DNA of 38,206 nt, taken from positions 1 to 38,206 of the forward strand of contig DXHP01000126.1 in NCBI GenBank assembly GCA_019113305.1. Direction: 5' to 3'. The DNA is from Candidatus Ignatzschineria merdigallinarum. GTDB lineage: Bacteria; Pseudomonadota; Gammaproteobacteria; Cardiobacteriales; Wohlfahrtiimonadaceae. The notes beneath the pieces are model-generated. The model made no database searches, was not told the origin of the DNA, and saw nothing but the letters and a program-made list of their open reading frames with translations. Shown one piece after another: positions 17,237 to 25,601 of this stretch (positions within the stretch are counted from its first letter, which is position 1; each line of letters opens with the position of its first letter). Position numbers and translations under genes: made by a program.

Positions 17237-18202
17237 ATGTTTAAATCAACAAACTTGGATCAATTTACATTTCCATTCAAAGCAAAAACATATCGTTATT
17301 CTAATGACTTAGTAGAATTACCTGAGAAAAAAGTTAATTTTATGAAAATTACCCCAGAATATAAAGTTCAGATTGAACGTAAACGCCAAATTTTAAATGA
17401 AAAACCAGAAGCGCGTTATCAGTCTTTCCCGCATACGATGGAAATGCAATGGGAGTTTCTTGAAATGATCATTGATATGGCCGTGAGTGCATATCCTGAA
17501 CATTTTTCCATTGAAAAAGTAGGGGATCAATGGACATTTGAAAATCGTATTTTAGGTGAAAAAGATGTCTTTATTTTTGGCGATGAAACAAGCCTTCCAT
17601 TTGAACCATTTGACTATATTGGTCGCCATTTTCATAACGATTTTATGTTAATGGTGCATCGAGATAACAACTATCATTTAGAAATTGGTCAGATCTCTTT
17701 TGCCGCATTATTCTCGGCTAACTGGAACGTTGGGATGAGCTTTAACGAAATTCATGCGCCGGTCCCATTTGTGAGTAGAACGGGTGTAGAGCTTGTGGAT
17801 CGAATTCGTAAATTTTTATTAACAATTGAGCCTGGAAAACCGAGAACAAGAGTTAACTGGAACTTAATGGCTGATGCTTGGGATGTTAATTATGAATCAA
17901 TGGATGAGTGGGGGCCTGAGCGCTATAAAGTAACGAAAGAAAATGCGGGTGAATTAGTGCATCTTCGTGTGGAAGAACAGTGGTTTATTAAGATGCCTCG
18001 TAGTAATGCTATTTTATTTGTTTTGGATACTCAATTCTTACCGTTAGAGGATTTAGTGATGAGACCTGCATGGCTAGAACTGACATATAGCAACTTGTCT
18101 GATATTCCTGATGCAATGGCTGAATATAAAGGAATGGCTCCATTTTTAGCGCAATCAGTAGAGTATTTAAAGAATTTAAGAGCCGAGTTAGCAAGTAACT
18201 AA
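17237..18202 (+). CDS. Heme-dependent oxidative N-demethylase, DUF3445 (HODM alpha-like) subunit
   Basis: 321 aa matching the DUF3445 pattern through most of its length. It has a region of paired acids and aromatics around PFDYIGRHFHNDFMLM, then FSANWNVGMSFNEIHAPVPF (the EIHAPVP motif is the family signature), then a partly conserved WNL segment (RTRVNWNLMADAW) and HLRVEEQWFIKMPRSNAILF. Characterised relatives are the oxygenase components of bacterial dimethylamine monooxygenase and fungal heme oxidative demethylases, which release an aldehyde from an N-alkyl group using O2 and electrons from a reductase. The AAGGAG site is well placed. It is followed after 15 bp by the Cys4 subunit and then the reductase, consistent with one enzyme complex. 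The substrate is not determined. Confidence 0.9.
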   Translation: MFKSTNLDQFTFPFKAKTYRYSNDLVELPEKKVNFMKITPEYKVQIERKRQILNEKPEARYQSFPHTMEMQWEFLEMIIDMAVSAYPEHFSIEKVGDQWTFENRILGEKDVFIFGDETSLPFEPFDYIGRHFHNDFMLMVHRDNNYHLEIGQISFAALFSANWNVGMSFNEIHAPVPFVSRTGVELVDRIRKFLLTIEPGKPRTRVNWNLMADAWDVNYESMDEWGPERYKVTKENAGELVHLRVEEQWFIKMPRSNAILFVLDTQFLPLEDLVMRPAWLELTYSNLSDIPDAMAEYKGMAPFLAQSVEYLKNLRAELASN

Positions 18203-18217
18203 AGGGGAGAGAAAGTT

Positions 18218-18730
18218 ATGTCTAATATTATAGTTCACACAAATCCATCACTATATGATAAATCGGTAACCTTAAAAGAAACCTTTACACTCCATCCCCG
18301 TAGAAGTAGATATATCCTGGTTTCTGAATCAGGTTTAGAAAATGAGCTTGCGAATTTTGTAACAGAAATTGAAAGTGGAAATAAGTCTTATACGCTTTAT
18401 ACCGCCAGTGATTTACAAACAATGACTTCTTTTTTTGAAAATCAATTAATTGGTACTCAATTATATATTGTTGCGACATGGGATGTGGCACGCATGATTT
18501 TTGAGGCTGCAGTGAATGCTGGATTTACTGAAGATGAAATTCAAACTAAAGTTATTGGTGATAAAAAACGTTATGTTTATTGCATGAAATGTTTCCAGTT
18601 AAATGATGCAACGACAAAAGACAAGGAAATCCAATGTTCTACATGTGCAGCGATGTTAGCAGTCGGCCCATTTTATTCCAAATTTCGTAAAGGAAACATT
18701 GGTTATCCTTTTAAACCTGTTGTGCAGTAA
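18218..18730 (+). CDS. DmmA-like Cys4 subunit of the amine monooxygenase
   Basis: 170 aa. The N-terminal two thirds form a mixed alpha/beta domain (LVSESGLENELANFVTEIES; DLQTMTSFFENQLIG; QLYIVATWDVARMIFEAAV). The C-terminal part is a compact metal site, C122-x2-C125 and C140-x2-C143, in YCMKCF and CSTCA, followed by VGPFYSKFRKGNIGYPF. This matches the DmmA-like C-terminal domain of dimethylamine monooxygenase as I remember it. The four cysteines suggest zinc-ribbon or rubredoxin-like metal binding. Its place between the heme subunit and the reductase supports a structural or electron-relay role. Confidence is moderate because the family is small. Confidence 0.78.
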   Translation: MSNIIVHTNPSLYDKSVTLKETFTLHPRRSRYILVSESGLENELANFVTEIESGNKSYTLYTASDLQTMTSFFENQLIGTQLYIVATWDVARMIFEAAVNAGFTEDEIQTKVIGDKKRYVYCMKCFQLNDATTKDKEIQCSTCAAMLAVGPFYSKFRKGNIGYPFKPVVQ

Positions 18731-18755
18731 ATCATATATTTAATCGGAGGATTAT

Positions 18756-19724
18756 ATGAGAATTTATGGAAATATTGATATGTACGTTGGTAAAATCGTA
18801 CAGTTAACCGAAAGCGTAAAGCGTTTTTATTTATATCCAACAGATAATAAATTATTACCTGCATTTACAGGTGGCGCTCATATCACTACATTTGTTAATT
18901 CAAATGATAGTGTCATTGAAAGAGATTATTCATTAGTTAGTCATCCTACGAATAGATTGCACTATTCTATTTCGATCAATAGAGACACAAACTCTAGAGG
19001 TGGATCTGTTTATTGGCATGATGAAGTAAAAGAGGGGGATAAACTTCAAGTTACTCCTCCTAAAAACCATTTTCCATTAAGTTTTAAAGCAAAACATCAT
19101 GTGTTTTATGCTGCAGGAATTGGTATTACGCCATTTTTAACAATGATTGAAGATCTTGAAGCTCAGGGTAAAACATTTGAATTACACTATGCCGCTCAAA
19201 CACAAGAAAATTGCGCATATTATGATTATTTAAGTAAAAAGTACCCGGGTAAGATCCACTTTTATTTTTCAAGAAATGAAAATCCTAATCGCATGACTCC
19301 TGAATCGATGAGAAACCATCGAATAGGATCACATGTGTATTTCTGTGGTCCAGTATCCATGGTAGGTGAATATCGTGATGCTGCGATCGATTATGGTTAT
19401 CCTATTGACTCTGTTCATTTTGAAGTTTTTGGATTAGCAGAAGGACCTAGAATGCCATTTAGAGTTTCGATTCCAGAGCAAGATAAAGTGATCGAAGTAA
19501 CTGCTGAAGAGACTCTTCTGGAAGCATTGTTAGCAGCTGGAGTCGATGCTCCATATTCATGTAAAGGCGGAGGTTGTGGTCAATGTGAGGTCGTTGTAGT
19601 TTCAGGTGAAGTGGATCATAGAGATATTTTCTATAGTGATCAAGAGCGCGCGGAAAGAAAAGTGATTTTAACTTGTTGTTCTCGTTCGATAGATTCAAAT
19701 GAAGAATTAGTGTTGAGTTTATAA
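18756..19724 (+). CDS. PDR/VanB-type oxidoreductase with C-terminal [2Fe-2S] ferredoxin
   Basis: Electron-transfer component, 322 aa, in the order flavin domain, NAD domain, plant-type ferredoxin. RDYSLVS (57-63) is the flavin-binding motif, GIGITPFLTM (121-130) and FCGPVSM (197-203) are in the NAD(P)H domain, and C269-x4-C274-x2-C277 with C307 hold the [2Fe-2S] cluster. This is the architecture of phthalate dioxygenase reductase and vanillate demethylase subunit B. It presumably passes NADH electrons to the DUF3445 heme protein. It lies 25 bp after the Cys4 subunit, with CGGAGG as ribosome site. Confidence 0.95.
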   Translation: MRIYGNIDMYVGKIVQLTESVKRFYLYPTDNKLLPAFTGGAHITTFVNSNDSVIERDYSLVSHPTNRLHYSISINRDTNSRGGSVYWHDEVKEGDKLQVTPPKNHFPLSFKAKHHVFYAAGIGITPFLTMIEDLEAQGKTFELHYAAQTQENCAYYDYLSKKYPGKIHFYFSRNENPNRMTPESMRNHRIGSHVYFCGPVSMVGEYRDAAIDYGYPIDSVHFEVFGLAEGPRMPFRVSIPEQDKVIEVTAEETLLEALLAAGVDAPYSCKGGGCGQCEVVVVSGEVDHRDIFYSDQERAERKVILTCCSRSIDSNEELVLSL

Positions 19725-19750
19725 TCAATTATTTATTATTAGGAGTCATC

Positions 19751-21232
19751 ATGACAGAAGTACTAGCATTTAAAAATTACATCAATGGTGAATGGGTAGA
19801 TTCTAAAAATACCGATTTAAATCAAGTTTTAAATCCAGCGACTCAGGAAGTTATTGCAACTACTCCAAGAGCAACGCAAGAAGAAGTTGAAAGAGCTATT
19901 GCAATTGCCAAAGAGGTTTTTGAAAGTGGTAAATGGTCAGAATTAACAGTGCATGAGCGTGCTGATTATTTAAATAAAATAGCGGATAAGATAGATGAGA
20001 GAGCTAATGAGCTCATTGATTTAGAAGTTATGAATAATGGTAAGATTCGTGCAGAGGCTGAGTTTGATATTGGTGATTCAGCTGATTGTTTCCGTTATTA
20101 TGCTTCATTAGTTCGTACACAAGTAGGAGAAACATTTAACGCACCGGCCTCTATGCAATCGATGATTGTGCGCGAGCCTGTGGGAGTCGCAGGGTTGATA
20201 GTTCCTTGGAACCTTCCATTAGTGATGGCTGTATGGAAAATTGCACCCGCTTTAGCGGCAGGAAATACACTTGTTATTAAGCCTGCTGAGTTAACGCCTA
20301 TCACATTAGTAAAGTTATTTGAAATTATTGATGAAGTAGAATTACCGAAAGGTGTCGCTAACCTAGTCATGGGTAAAGGTTCTGTTGTCGGTCAGATTCT
20401 TGCAGAAAGTCATGATATTGATATTGTCTCATTTACTGGTAGTACTGATGTAGGTAAACAGATTATGATTGCCGCAGCTGGAAACTTAAAGAAAGTCTCC
20501 TTAGAGCTTGGAGGAAAATCTCCTAACATTATCTTTGCAGATGCTGACTTTGAGACCGCTGTAGATCATGCCTTATTTGGTATTTTCTTTGGTGCAGGAC
20601 AAGTTTGTTCAGCAGGTAGTCGTATATTAGTAGAAGCTAGTATTTATGATAAATTTGTTAATCGTATGGTCGAGCGAGCATCTCAGATTAAAGTAGGACC
20701 AGGTAATGATCCAACTTCTGAAATGGGGGCAATTACGAGTCAAAAGCAATTAGATACAATTTTAAAATATATTGAAATAGGTCAAGCTGAAGGCGCGACT
20801 TTAGCCTTGGGTGGAAAGCGTTTAACAGAAAGGGGGCTCGATAGAGGCTACTTTATTGAACCAACTATATTTACTGATGTTACATCTAGTATGCGTATCG
20901 TAAGGGAAGAAATTTTTGGACCTGTTGTGGTCATTCAAAAATTTGAAAATGAAGAAGAAGCTATTAAGTTAGCTAATGATACGGTGTATGGTTTAGCTGG
21001 GGCAGTTTTTACCAAAGATGGTACAAAGGCTATACGAGTGATTAAAAAAGTTAGGGCGGGAATTACATGGGTTAATACTTATCATCCGACTTTTAATGAA
21101 GCTCCATGGGGTGGGTATAAACAAAGCGGGATTGGTCGTAGTTTAGGTTCATATGGGCTAGATGATTTCCAAGAAGTGAAACAAATTAATATTAATCTTG
21201 ATGTTGAACCCTTAGGGTGGTTTAAAAACTAA
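19751..21232 (+). CDS. Aldehyde dehydrogenase, betaine-aldehyde-dehydrogenase-like
   Basis: 493-aa NAD(P)-dependent aldehyde dehydrogenase. The catalytic residues are N154 in VPWNLP, E252 in LELGGKSPN and C286 in GAGQVCSAGSR. The ending FNEAPWGGYKQSGIGRSLG resembles betaine and amino-aldehyde dehydrogenases (BetB/GbsA) rather than formaldehyde dehydrogenases. As the last gene before a strong terminator, 26 bp after the reductase, it probably oxidises the aldehyde set free by the oxygenase. If so, that aldehyde is likelier a multi-carbon or amino-aldehyde than formaldehyde. Confidence 0.94.
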   Translation: MTEVLAFKNYINGEWVDSKNTDLNQVLNPATQEVIATTPRATQEEVERAIAIAKEVFESGKWSELTVHERADYLNKIADKIDERANELIDLEVMNNGKIRAEAEFDIGDSADCFRYYASLVRTQVGETFNAPASMQSMIVREPVGVAGLIVPWNLPLVMAVWKIAPALAAGNTLVIKPAELTPITLVKLFEIIDEVELPKGVANLVMGKGSVVGQILAESHDIDIVSFTGSTDVGKQIMIAAAGNLKKVSLELGGKSPNIIFADADFETAVDHALFGIFFGAGQVCSAGSRILVEASIYDKFVNRMVERASQIKVGPGNDPTSEMGAITSQKQLDTILKYIEIGQAEGATLALGGKRLTERGLDRGYFIEPTIFTDVTSSMRIVREEIFGPVVVIQKFENEEEAIKLANDTVYGLAGAVFTKDGTKAIRVIKKVRAGITWVNTYHPTFNEAPWGGYKQSGIGRSLGSYGLDDFQEVKQININLDVEPLGWFKN

Positions 21233-21251
21233 ATTAATGCTGTGTGATGAT

Positions 21252-21287
21252 ATAAAAGAGAAGCAAAAATCATTGCTTCTCTTTTAT
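21252..21287 (+). terminator. Terminator of the amine-oxidation operon
   Basis: ATAAAAGAGAAGCAA (21252-21266) and its perfect complement at 21273-21287 enclose a 6-nt loop. The T-rich right arm completes it. It lies 20 bp after the aldehyde dehydrogenase stop and separates uspA from the operon. Confidence 0.85.
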
Positions 21288-21328
21288 GATGAGAAATATT
21301 TTTTAAGAAAAATTGAATGAGGCTGATG

Positions 21329-21772
21329 ATGACAGGTAATTATCAAAATATTTTAGTAGCAATTGATGGATCTAAAGAAGCCGAATTGGCCTTTAAAAGA
21401 GCACTTGTTATTGCACAAAAAAACAATAGTACTGTTTATTTAGTAAATGTTATAGATCTTCGTTCTTATGTCGGATTAGAGGCATTTGATAAATCATTTC
21501 CAGAACGTGCTCGAGATATGTCAGAAGGGATGTTAGAGGAGTATAAGGAGAGAGCAATTACTAGTGGGATAGATAAGGTTTTTATACTTATTGAGTTTGG
21601 TTCTCCTAAAGAATTAATTCCTGTGGAAATTGCTGAAAAACTTAATATAGATTTGATTATTTCCGGTGCAACGGGACTCAATTCTATTGAAAAGTTTTTT
21701 ATGGGAAGTGTATCTGAAAATATAATGCGTCGAGCAAAATGTGATGTATTAATTGCTAGAGATAAGGAGTAG
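21329..21772 (+). CDS. Universal stress protein, UspA family
   Basis: 147 aa from the ATG at 21329, which has GAGG six bases upstream; ATGs at 21317 and 21326 are alternatives. It begins MTGNYQNILVAIDGSKEAE. The nucleotide-binding loop G-x2-G-x9-G-S is present as GATGLNSIEKFFMGS, so it is probably an ATP-binding USP. It sits beyond the operon terminator, so it is separately expressed, possibly by partial read-through. Confidence 0.93.
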   Translation: MTGNYQNILVAIDGSKEAELAFKRALVIAQKNNSTVYLVNVIDLRSYVGLEAFDKSFPERARDMSEGMLEEYKERAITSGIDKVFILIEFGSPKELIPVEIAEKLNIDLIISGATGLNSIEKFFMGSVSENIMRRAKCDVLIARDKE

Positions 21773-22303
21773 GTGTAGATTTTAGATATTTTTTTAAGAA
21801 AAAATAAACTAGATATTAAGATAGACCTTAAAATTTATTTTTAATAGGGTTTGTTAAATATTTATGATTTCAATCAAACCTATAGGCTACAGCAACATTA
21901 CTAACCTAATTGTTTTTCAACTTATCATATCGTGTTACTAAGTTACTTAAATTATTTGTTAAAATAGAGGTTTATGCATTTTTTCAGATATATATCCTCG
22001 GTCAGCATTCAGTAATTGAGTTTCATTAAGGTCAATTTTCTAGATAAGTATTCAGTGTGATTTTTATATCCATGACAACCACGATCAGATGAGGCTTTGA
22101 AGTTTTGAAATTATAATTATTGATTAAGATATTGATTATCTTAGGGGGTTTATCAAGTTTAGATCATCTTCTAAATGCATTAAAGAGGTTATGGTATAAA
22201 GAAAAGATGATATAAAAAGCACTCAAAAATGCCTGAAATTTTCATGTATAATAATGCTTCATAAAATTTCTAACTTACAATAACTCAATAGGTGATTTCA
22301 GTG
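21773..22303. other. Non-coding stretch between uspA and the SH3-domain gene
   Basis: 530 bp without a supported gene. It contains an imperfect GGTTTG...CAAACC inverted repeat near 21,850-21,880 and the candidate promoter at 22,224-22,252. It is the right edge of the AT-rich region. Confidence 0.55.
22224..22252 (+). promoter_or_regulatory. Candidate promoter of the SH3-domain gene
   Basis: A consensus -10 TATAAT (22247-22252) lies about 50 bp before the start. The -35 position holds only a weak match (TCAAAA region). Confidence 0.35.
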
Positions 22304-23008
22304 ATGAAGGGAACAATGCGAATTTTAACGGCGGGACTATTTTGGGTGTCATCCTTATCAATGGCAGAGCAACTCTATATTAGTGATGCCTTGCAAGCGC
22401 CGATTCGTTCAGGTTCTACTGACAATTACCGTATTATTAAAATGATTAATGCCGGTGAACCTGTTGAGAAATTGTCTGAGCGTAATGGTTATGTACAGAT
22501 TCGTTATGAGGGCGGAAAAACAGGCTGGATTCATCAAAGTTTTTTGATGAATGAACCAAGTGCGCGTAACTATATTGAAGAAGCGAAAGAACGCTATGAA
22601 CCTTTGATGAATGAGAATAATGCATTAGAAGCTCAGATTGAGAAACTAAAGGAGCAGCAAGATAATGTGAAAGATCGCCTCAATGGTGAAAAGTCAGAGC
22701 TTGAGCTTGAATTAGAAGTTTTAAATGCAGAGAATGAAGTGCTTAAATCGGAGATTATTGAGCTTCGTAAACTCAATGAACATGAGATTGAGTTGGTACA
22801 GAAAAATGAAGAGCTGAATAAAAAAGATCATTTACAAAAAGTAGAAATTACCCGTTTAACGCAAGAAAATGCGCGTTTACAATCTGTGAATCGTAGTAGC
22901 GAATGGACTGCCGGCGCTCTGATTTTATTAGGTGGTATTATTTTAGGATCTGCGATTCTTCCGCGTTTATTTGCAAAAACTCGTCGTAAACGTAGTTGGG
23001 ATTTTTAA
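22304..23008 (+). CDS. YgiM-like SH3-domain/coiled-coil membrane protein
   Basis: 234 aa from the ATG at 22304, with AGGTGA upstream; a GTG at 22292 and an ATG at 22316 are alternatives. In order there is a signal peptide (about 1-24, LTAGLFWVSSLSMA), a bacterial SH3 domain (about 25-85, with PIRSGSTDNYRIIKMINAGE and GGKTGWIHQSFL), a long Glu/Lys-rich coiled coil (about 95-200), a single helix (TAGALILLGGIILGSAI) and a basic tail (KTRRKRSWDF). This is the TIGR04211/YgiM architecture: periplasmic domain and coiled coil with a C-terminal membrane anchor. The role is probably in the cell envelope and is not well established. Confidence 0.88.
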   Translation: MKGTMRILTAGLFWVSSLSMAEQLYISDALQAPIRSGSTDNYRIIKMINAGEPVEKLSERNGYVQIRYEGGKTGWIHQSFLMNEPSARNYIEEAKERYEPLMNENNALEAQIEKLKEQQDNVKDRLNGEKSELELELEVLNAENEVLKSEIIELRKLNEHEIELVQKNEELNKKDHLQKVEITRLTQENARLQSVNRSSEWTAGALILLGGIILGSAILPRLFAKTRRKRSWDF

Positions 23009-23021
23009 AAAAAGATTGACA

Positions 23022-23043
23022 TTAAAGCGTAGAGCCGCTTTAA
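23022..23043 (+). terminator. Weak hairpin after the SH3-domain gene
   Basis: TTAAAGCG (23022-23029) and CGCTTTAA (23036-23043) enclose a 6-nt loop, 13 bp after the stop. The T tract is poor. Confidence 0.4.
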
Positions 23044-23111
23044 TAAAATTTGCCGATTTGAAACAGCTTGCGGGCACAACAGCTAAAGCGTGATATAGAG
23101 AGTAATATTGA

Positions 23112-23198
23112 TTGATAACGAATACTCAATGCGATTATAAAATCTCTATGCCAAAATAGTTGAAAGCCCGTAACGATTGTTACGGGCTTTTCTTTTTT
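23112..23198 (+). ncRNA. Possible short sRNA between promoter and terminator
   Basis: TTGATA (23112-23117), an 18-bp spacer and TATAAA (23136-23141) would start transcription near 23,148. About 15 nt further begins the strong terminator at 23163. The product would be only about 50 nt, mostly the terminator hairpin. No frame is present. Speculative. Confidence 0.25.
23163..23198 (+). terminator. Strong Rho-independent terminator
   Basis: AAAGCCCGTAAC (23163-23174), loop GATT, GTTACGGGCTTT (23179-23190), then TCTTTTTT. It is 155 bp downstream of the SH3-domain gene and ends either that transcript or a small RNA. Confidence 0.9.
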
Positions 23199-23436
23199 GA
23201 TGAGTTTTTGATGACGAGATATTGAGATAGTTGTGAATTTCGATAGAACGTAATAAAGCACATTAAAATTAGTGTTGCCTTACATCGGCAAGGATTTGAG
23301 TAATATTAAAATATGCAGGGTTGCAATAAATTATTGTACAAACGAAAGGCCATATTTTTAGTGGTATTTCCAGCATTATTTATCAATATTATTTAAAACA
23401 ATGAAAATAAAGCGATAACAGATGTAAGGAATGATC

Positions 23437-24297
23437 ATGCATAAGACTGAAGCGGCAAGGCGCCGCACATTTAAAAAGCTGCTATTTGCCGGCGCATTAT
23501 TCATCAGTGGATTACTGCTTTCAGGTTGTTTTAATGACACTGAGAAAGCCGACTCTACAGATGCGAAAAGAGAGATCGTATTTGGTACAACCGTAGGTGA
23601 TTTTAGTACTATGGTTCGCGATAAGGTTGGACCGATGTTAGAGCGCCAAGGATATCGTGTGAAGCTGATTGAGTTTACAGATTATGTGCGTCCTAATCTG
23701 GCTTTAGCGGAAGGTTCTTTAGATATTAATATCTTTCAGCATCTCCCTTATTTAGAAGGTTTTAAAGCGCAGCATAATTTAGATATTGAAGCGGCGTTTC
23801 AGATTCCAACAGCGCCTTATGGTTTATATGGCGGTAAAGTGAAAACGCTTGATGGCGCATATTCTGGCATGACGATTTCCGCACCGAATGATCCTTCTAA
23901 TTATGCGCGCGTATTAGTGATCTTAGATTATCTAGGGTGGATTAAGTTGAAGGATAATGTTGATCCTTTAACCGCATCTCGTCATGATATTGCAGAAAAT
24001 CCGATGAATATCGAGATTATTACTTTAGAAGCACCGCAATTACCAAGATCTTTGGAAGATGTGGATTTCTCTGCAATTAATGGCAACTTTGCGATTAGCG
24101 CGGGTTTGAATCCTAAGGATGCAGTGTTCAAAGAGCCTAATTTCACATTTGTTAATTGGTCAGCAGTCAGAAGCGAAGATCGCGATAGCGAGTGGCTTAA
24201 AGATGTGACAGATGCGTTTAATTCAGAGGAATTTAAGCAATTTAGTGCAGAAAGATTTGAAGGTTATCAGTTACCAGAAGTTTGGGAAGCTCAATAG
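23437..24297 (+). CDS. MetQ/NlpA-family methionine-binding lipoprotein (copy 1)
   Basis: 286 aa from the ATG at 23437, which has AAGGA six bases upstream; an ATG at 23431 is too close to that site. The lipoprotein signal ends in LLLSGC, with C31 as the lipidated residue. Family segments are FGTTVGDF, the FTDYVRPNLALAEGSLDINI run, FQHLPYLEGF, NDPSNYARVL and EAPQLPRSLEDVD. MetQ delivers D- or L-methionine to the MetNI importer. Neither metN nor metI is adjacent. It is followed by a close paralogue 113 bp downstream. Confidence 0.92.
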   Translation: MHKTEAARRRTFKKLLFAGALFISGLLLSGCFNDTEKADSTDAKREIVFGTTVGDFSTMVRDKVGPMLERQGYRVKLIEFTDYVRPNLALAEGSLDINIFQHLPYLEGFKAQHNLDIEAAFQIPTAPYGLYGGKVKTLDGAYSGMTISAPNDPSNYARVLVILDYLGWIKLKDNVDPLTASRHDIAENPMNIEIITLEAPQLPRSLEDVDFSAINGNFAISAGLNPKDAVFKEPNFTFVNWSAVRSEDRDSEWLKDVTDAFNSEEFKQFSAERFEGYQLPEVWEAQ

Positions 24298-24350
24298 ATA
24301 GAGAAATAATGAATAACAAATAGCGTAGCAAATAAATTTGAAATAATAGA

Positions 24351-24375
24351 ATCACAAAAAATCATGATTTGTGAT
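24351..24375. repeat. Hairpin between the two metQ-like genes
   Basis: ATCACAAA (24351-24358) and TTTGTGAT (24368-24375) surround a 9-nt loop. No T run follows. It may protect RNA ends or tune expression of the second gene. Confidence 0.4.
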
Positions 24376-24410
24376 GTTCAGAAGCGATAAATTAGGAAGG
24401 AAATAAGTTT

Positions 24411-25256
24411 ATGAAAGGTGTTTTTAAAAAATTGGCGTTCGTCTCTTTACTTGGGGCCACAGCTGTCTTAGCAGCTTGCAACTCTGATGAAAAATCAGCG
24501 GATCAAACTACCAGTGCTGATGTGAAGAAAATTCGTATTGGCACAACTGTTGGCGATTTTGCGGATATGGTGACAGATTCAGTGAAACCGCAATTAGAGA
24601 AGAAAGGTTATGATGTTGAGCTGGTGGTATTTACCGATTATGTACTTCCAAATAGAGCGCTTGCAGATGGTTCTTTAGAGATTAATACCTTCCAACATCT
24701 GCCATATTTGAATTCTTTTAAAACGCTAAATGAGCTTGAGTTGACAGAAGTTTTCCAAATTCCAACAGGCCCATTAGGTATTTATAGTGGTCAAAAAGAT
24801 GATTTAAGTGTGATCGCAAAAGGTGCGAAATTTGCAGTGCCGAATGATCCAAGTAACTTTTCACGTTCTTTAGCATTATTAGTCGATGCCGGTATTATTA
24901 CGTTAAAACCGGGCACAGATTCGCTTAAAGCCACGAAAAATGATATTGCTGAGAATCCCCATAACATCGAGTTAGTCATGATCGAAGCACCGCAATTACC
25001 GCGTGTACGACCAGATGTGGATTATGTTGTGATTCCAGGAAATTATGCCGCAAGTTCCAATATCCCATTTTCTGATGCACTCTTTGCAGATCCTGGATTT
25101 GTCTTTATTAACTGGGCAGCTGTTAAAACAGCCGATATTGATGCGCCGTGGTTAAAAGATGTGACAGAAGCTTATAATTCTGAAGAATTTAAAGCATATG
25201 CGGCAGAACGTTTTGCGGGATATAAATACCCACAATCATGGGAAGAAACGAAGTAA
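24411..25256 (+). CDS. MetQ/NlpA-family methionine-binding lipoprotein (copy 2)
   Basis: 281 aa with an AGGAAGGAAA ribosome site. The lipobox is VLAAC, with C23 lipidated. It aligns with copy 1 end to end: GTTVGDFADMVTDSVKPQLE, FTDYVLPNRALADGSLEIN, TFQHLPYLNSF, NDPSNFSRSLALL, EAPQLPRVRPDVDYVVIPGN and a YNSEEFKAYAAERF ending. The pair is a tandem duplication that has diverged substantially, suggesting different affinity or ligand. A strong terminator follows. Confidence 0.93.
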   Translation: MKGVFKKLAFVSLLGATAVLAACNSDEKSADQTTSADVKKIRIGTTVGDFADMVTDSVKPQLEKKGYDVELVVFTDYVLPNRALADGSLEINTFQHLPYLNSFKTLNELELTEVFQIPTGPLGIYSGQKDDLSVIAKGAKFAVPNDPSNFSRSLALLVDAGIITLKPGTDSLKATKNDIAENPHNIELVMIEAPQLPRVRPDVDYVVIPGNYAASSNIPFSDALFADPGFVFINWAAVKTADIDAPWLKDVTEAYNSEEFKAYAAERFAGYKYPQSWEETK

Positions 25257-25325
25257 CTATCGTGAAAATCTTGAGCAAAGATGATGTAAGTATTTAATTG
25301 GTTAGGAACTTTATAAGAAAGTCAG

Positions 25326-25360
25326 AAAAATAGGTAATCTATCAAGGTTACCTATTTTTT
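25326..25360 (+). terminator. Terminator after the second metQ-like gene
   Basis: AAAAATAGGTAA (25326-25337) and TTACCTATTTTT (25348-25359) with a 10-nt loop and a T run. The A-rich left side makes it potentially bidirectional. Confidence 0.88.
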
Positions 25361-25601
25361 TGTTTGAATTTAGAGGATGGAATGAAAATGAGAGAAGGGT
25401 CTTAAAAATAATATTAAAAGGAGTTGTAATTCGATTTGATATGTAATATTGTACTACCACAGTAGAACAAAAAATAGAGTTGAATAAATCTCATCAGTTT
25501 CATCACTAAAAATCATTGTATTTTCAGCTTTGTTTTCAATTTAGAATTCTCCCCATATTGGTTATTGAAGCAATCCAATCAAAATAGAAGAGGCATATAT
25601 T

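Noticed and set aside
21830-21885. Imperfect GGTTTG/CAAACC inverted repeat as an insertion-sequence end.
   Set aside because: Only six paired bases at the core, no transposase remnant and no target duplication seen.
25440-25540. Possible histidine-rich attenuator leader peptide before hisG (a TTG frame with His, His-His near its end).
   Set aside because: Only three His in nine codons, no ribosome site, no ATG/GTG start and no convincing terminator/antiterminator pair before hisG.
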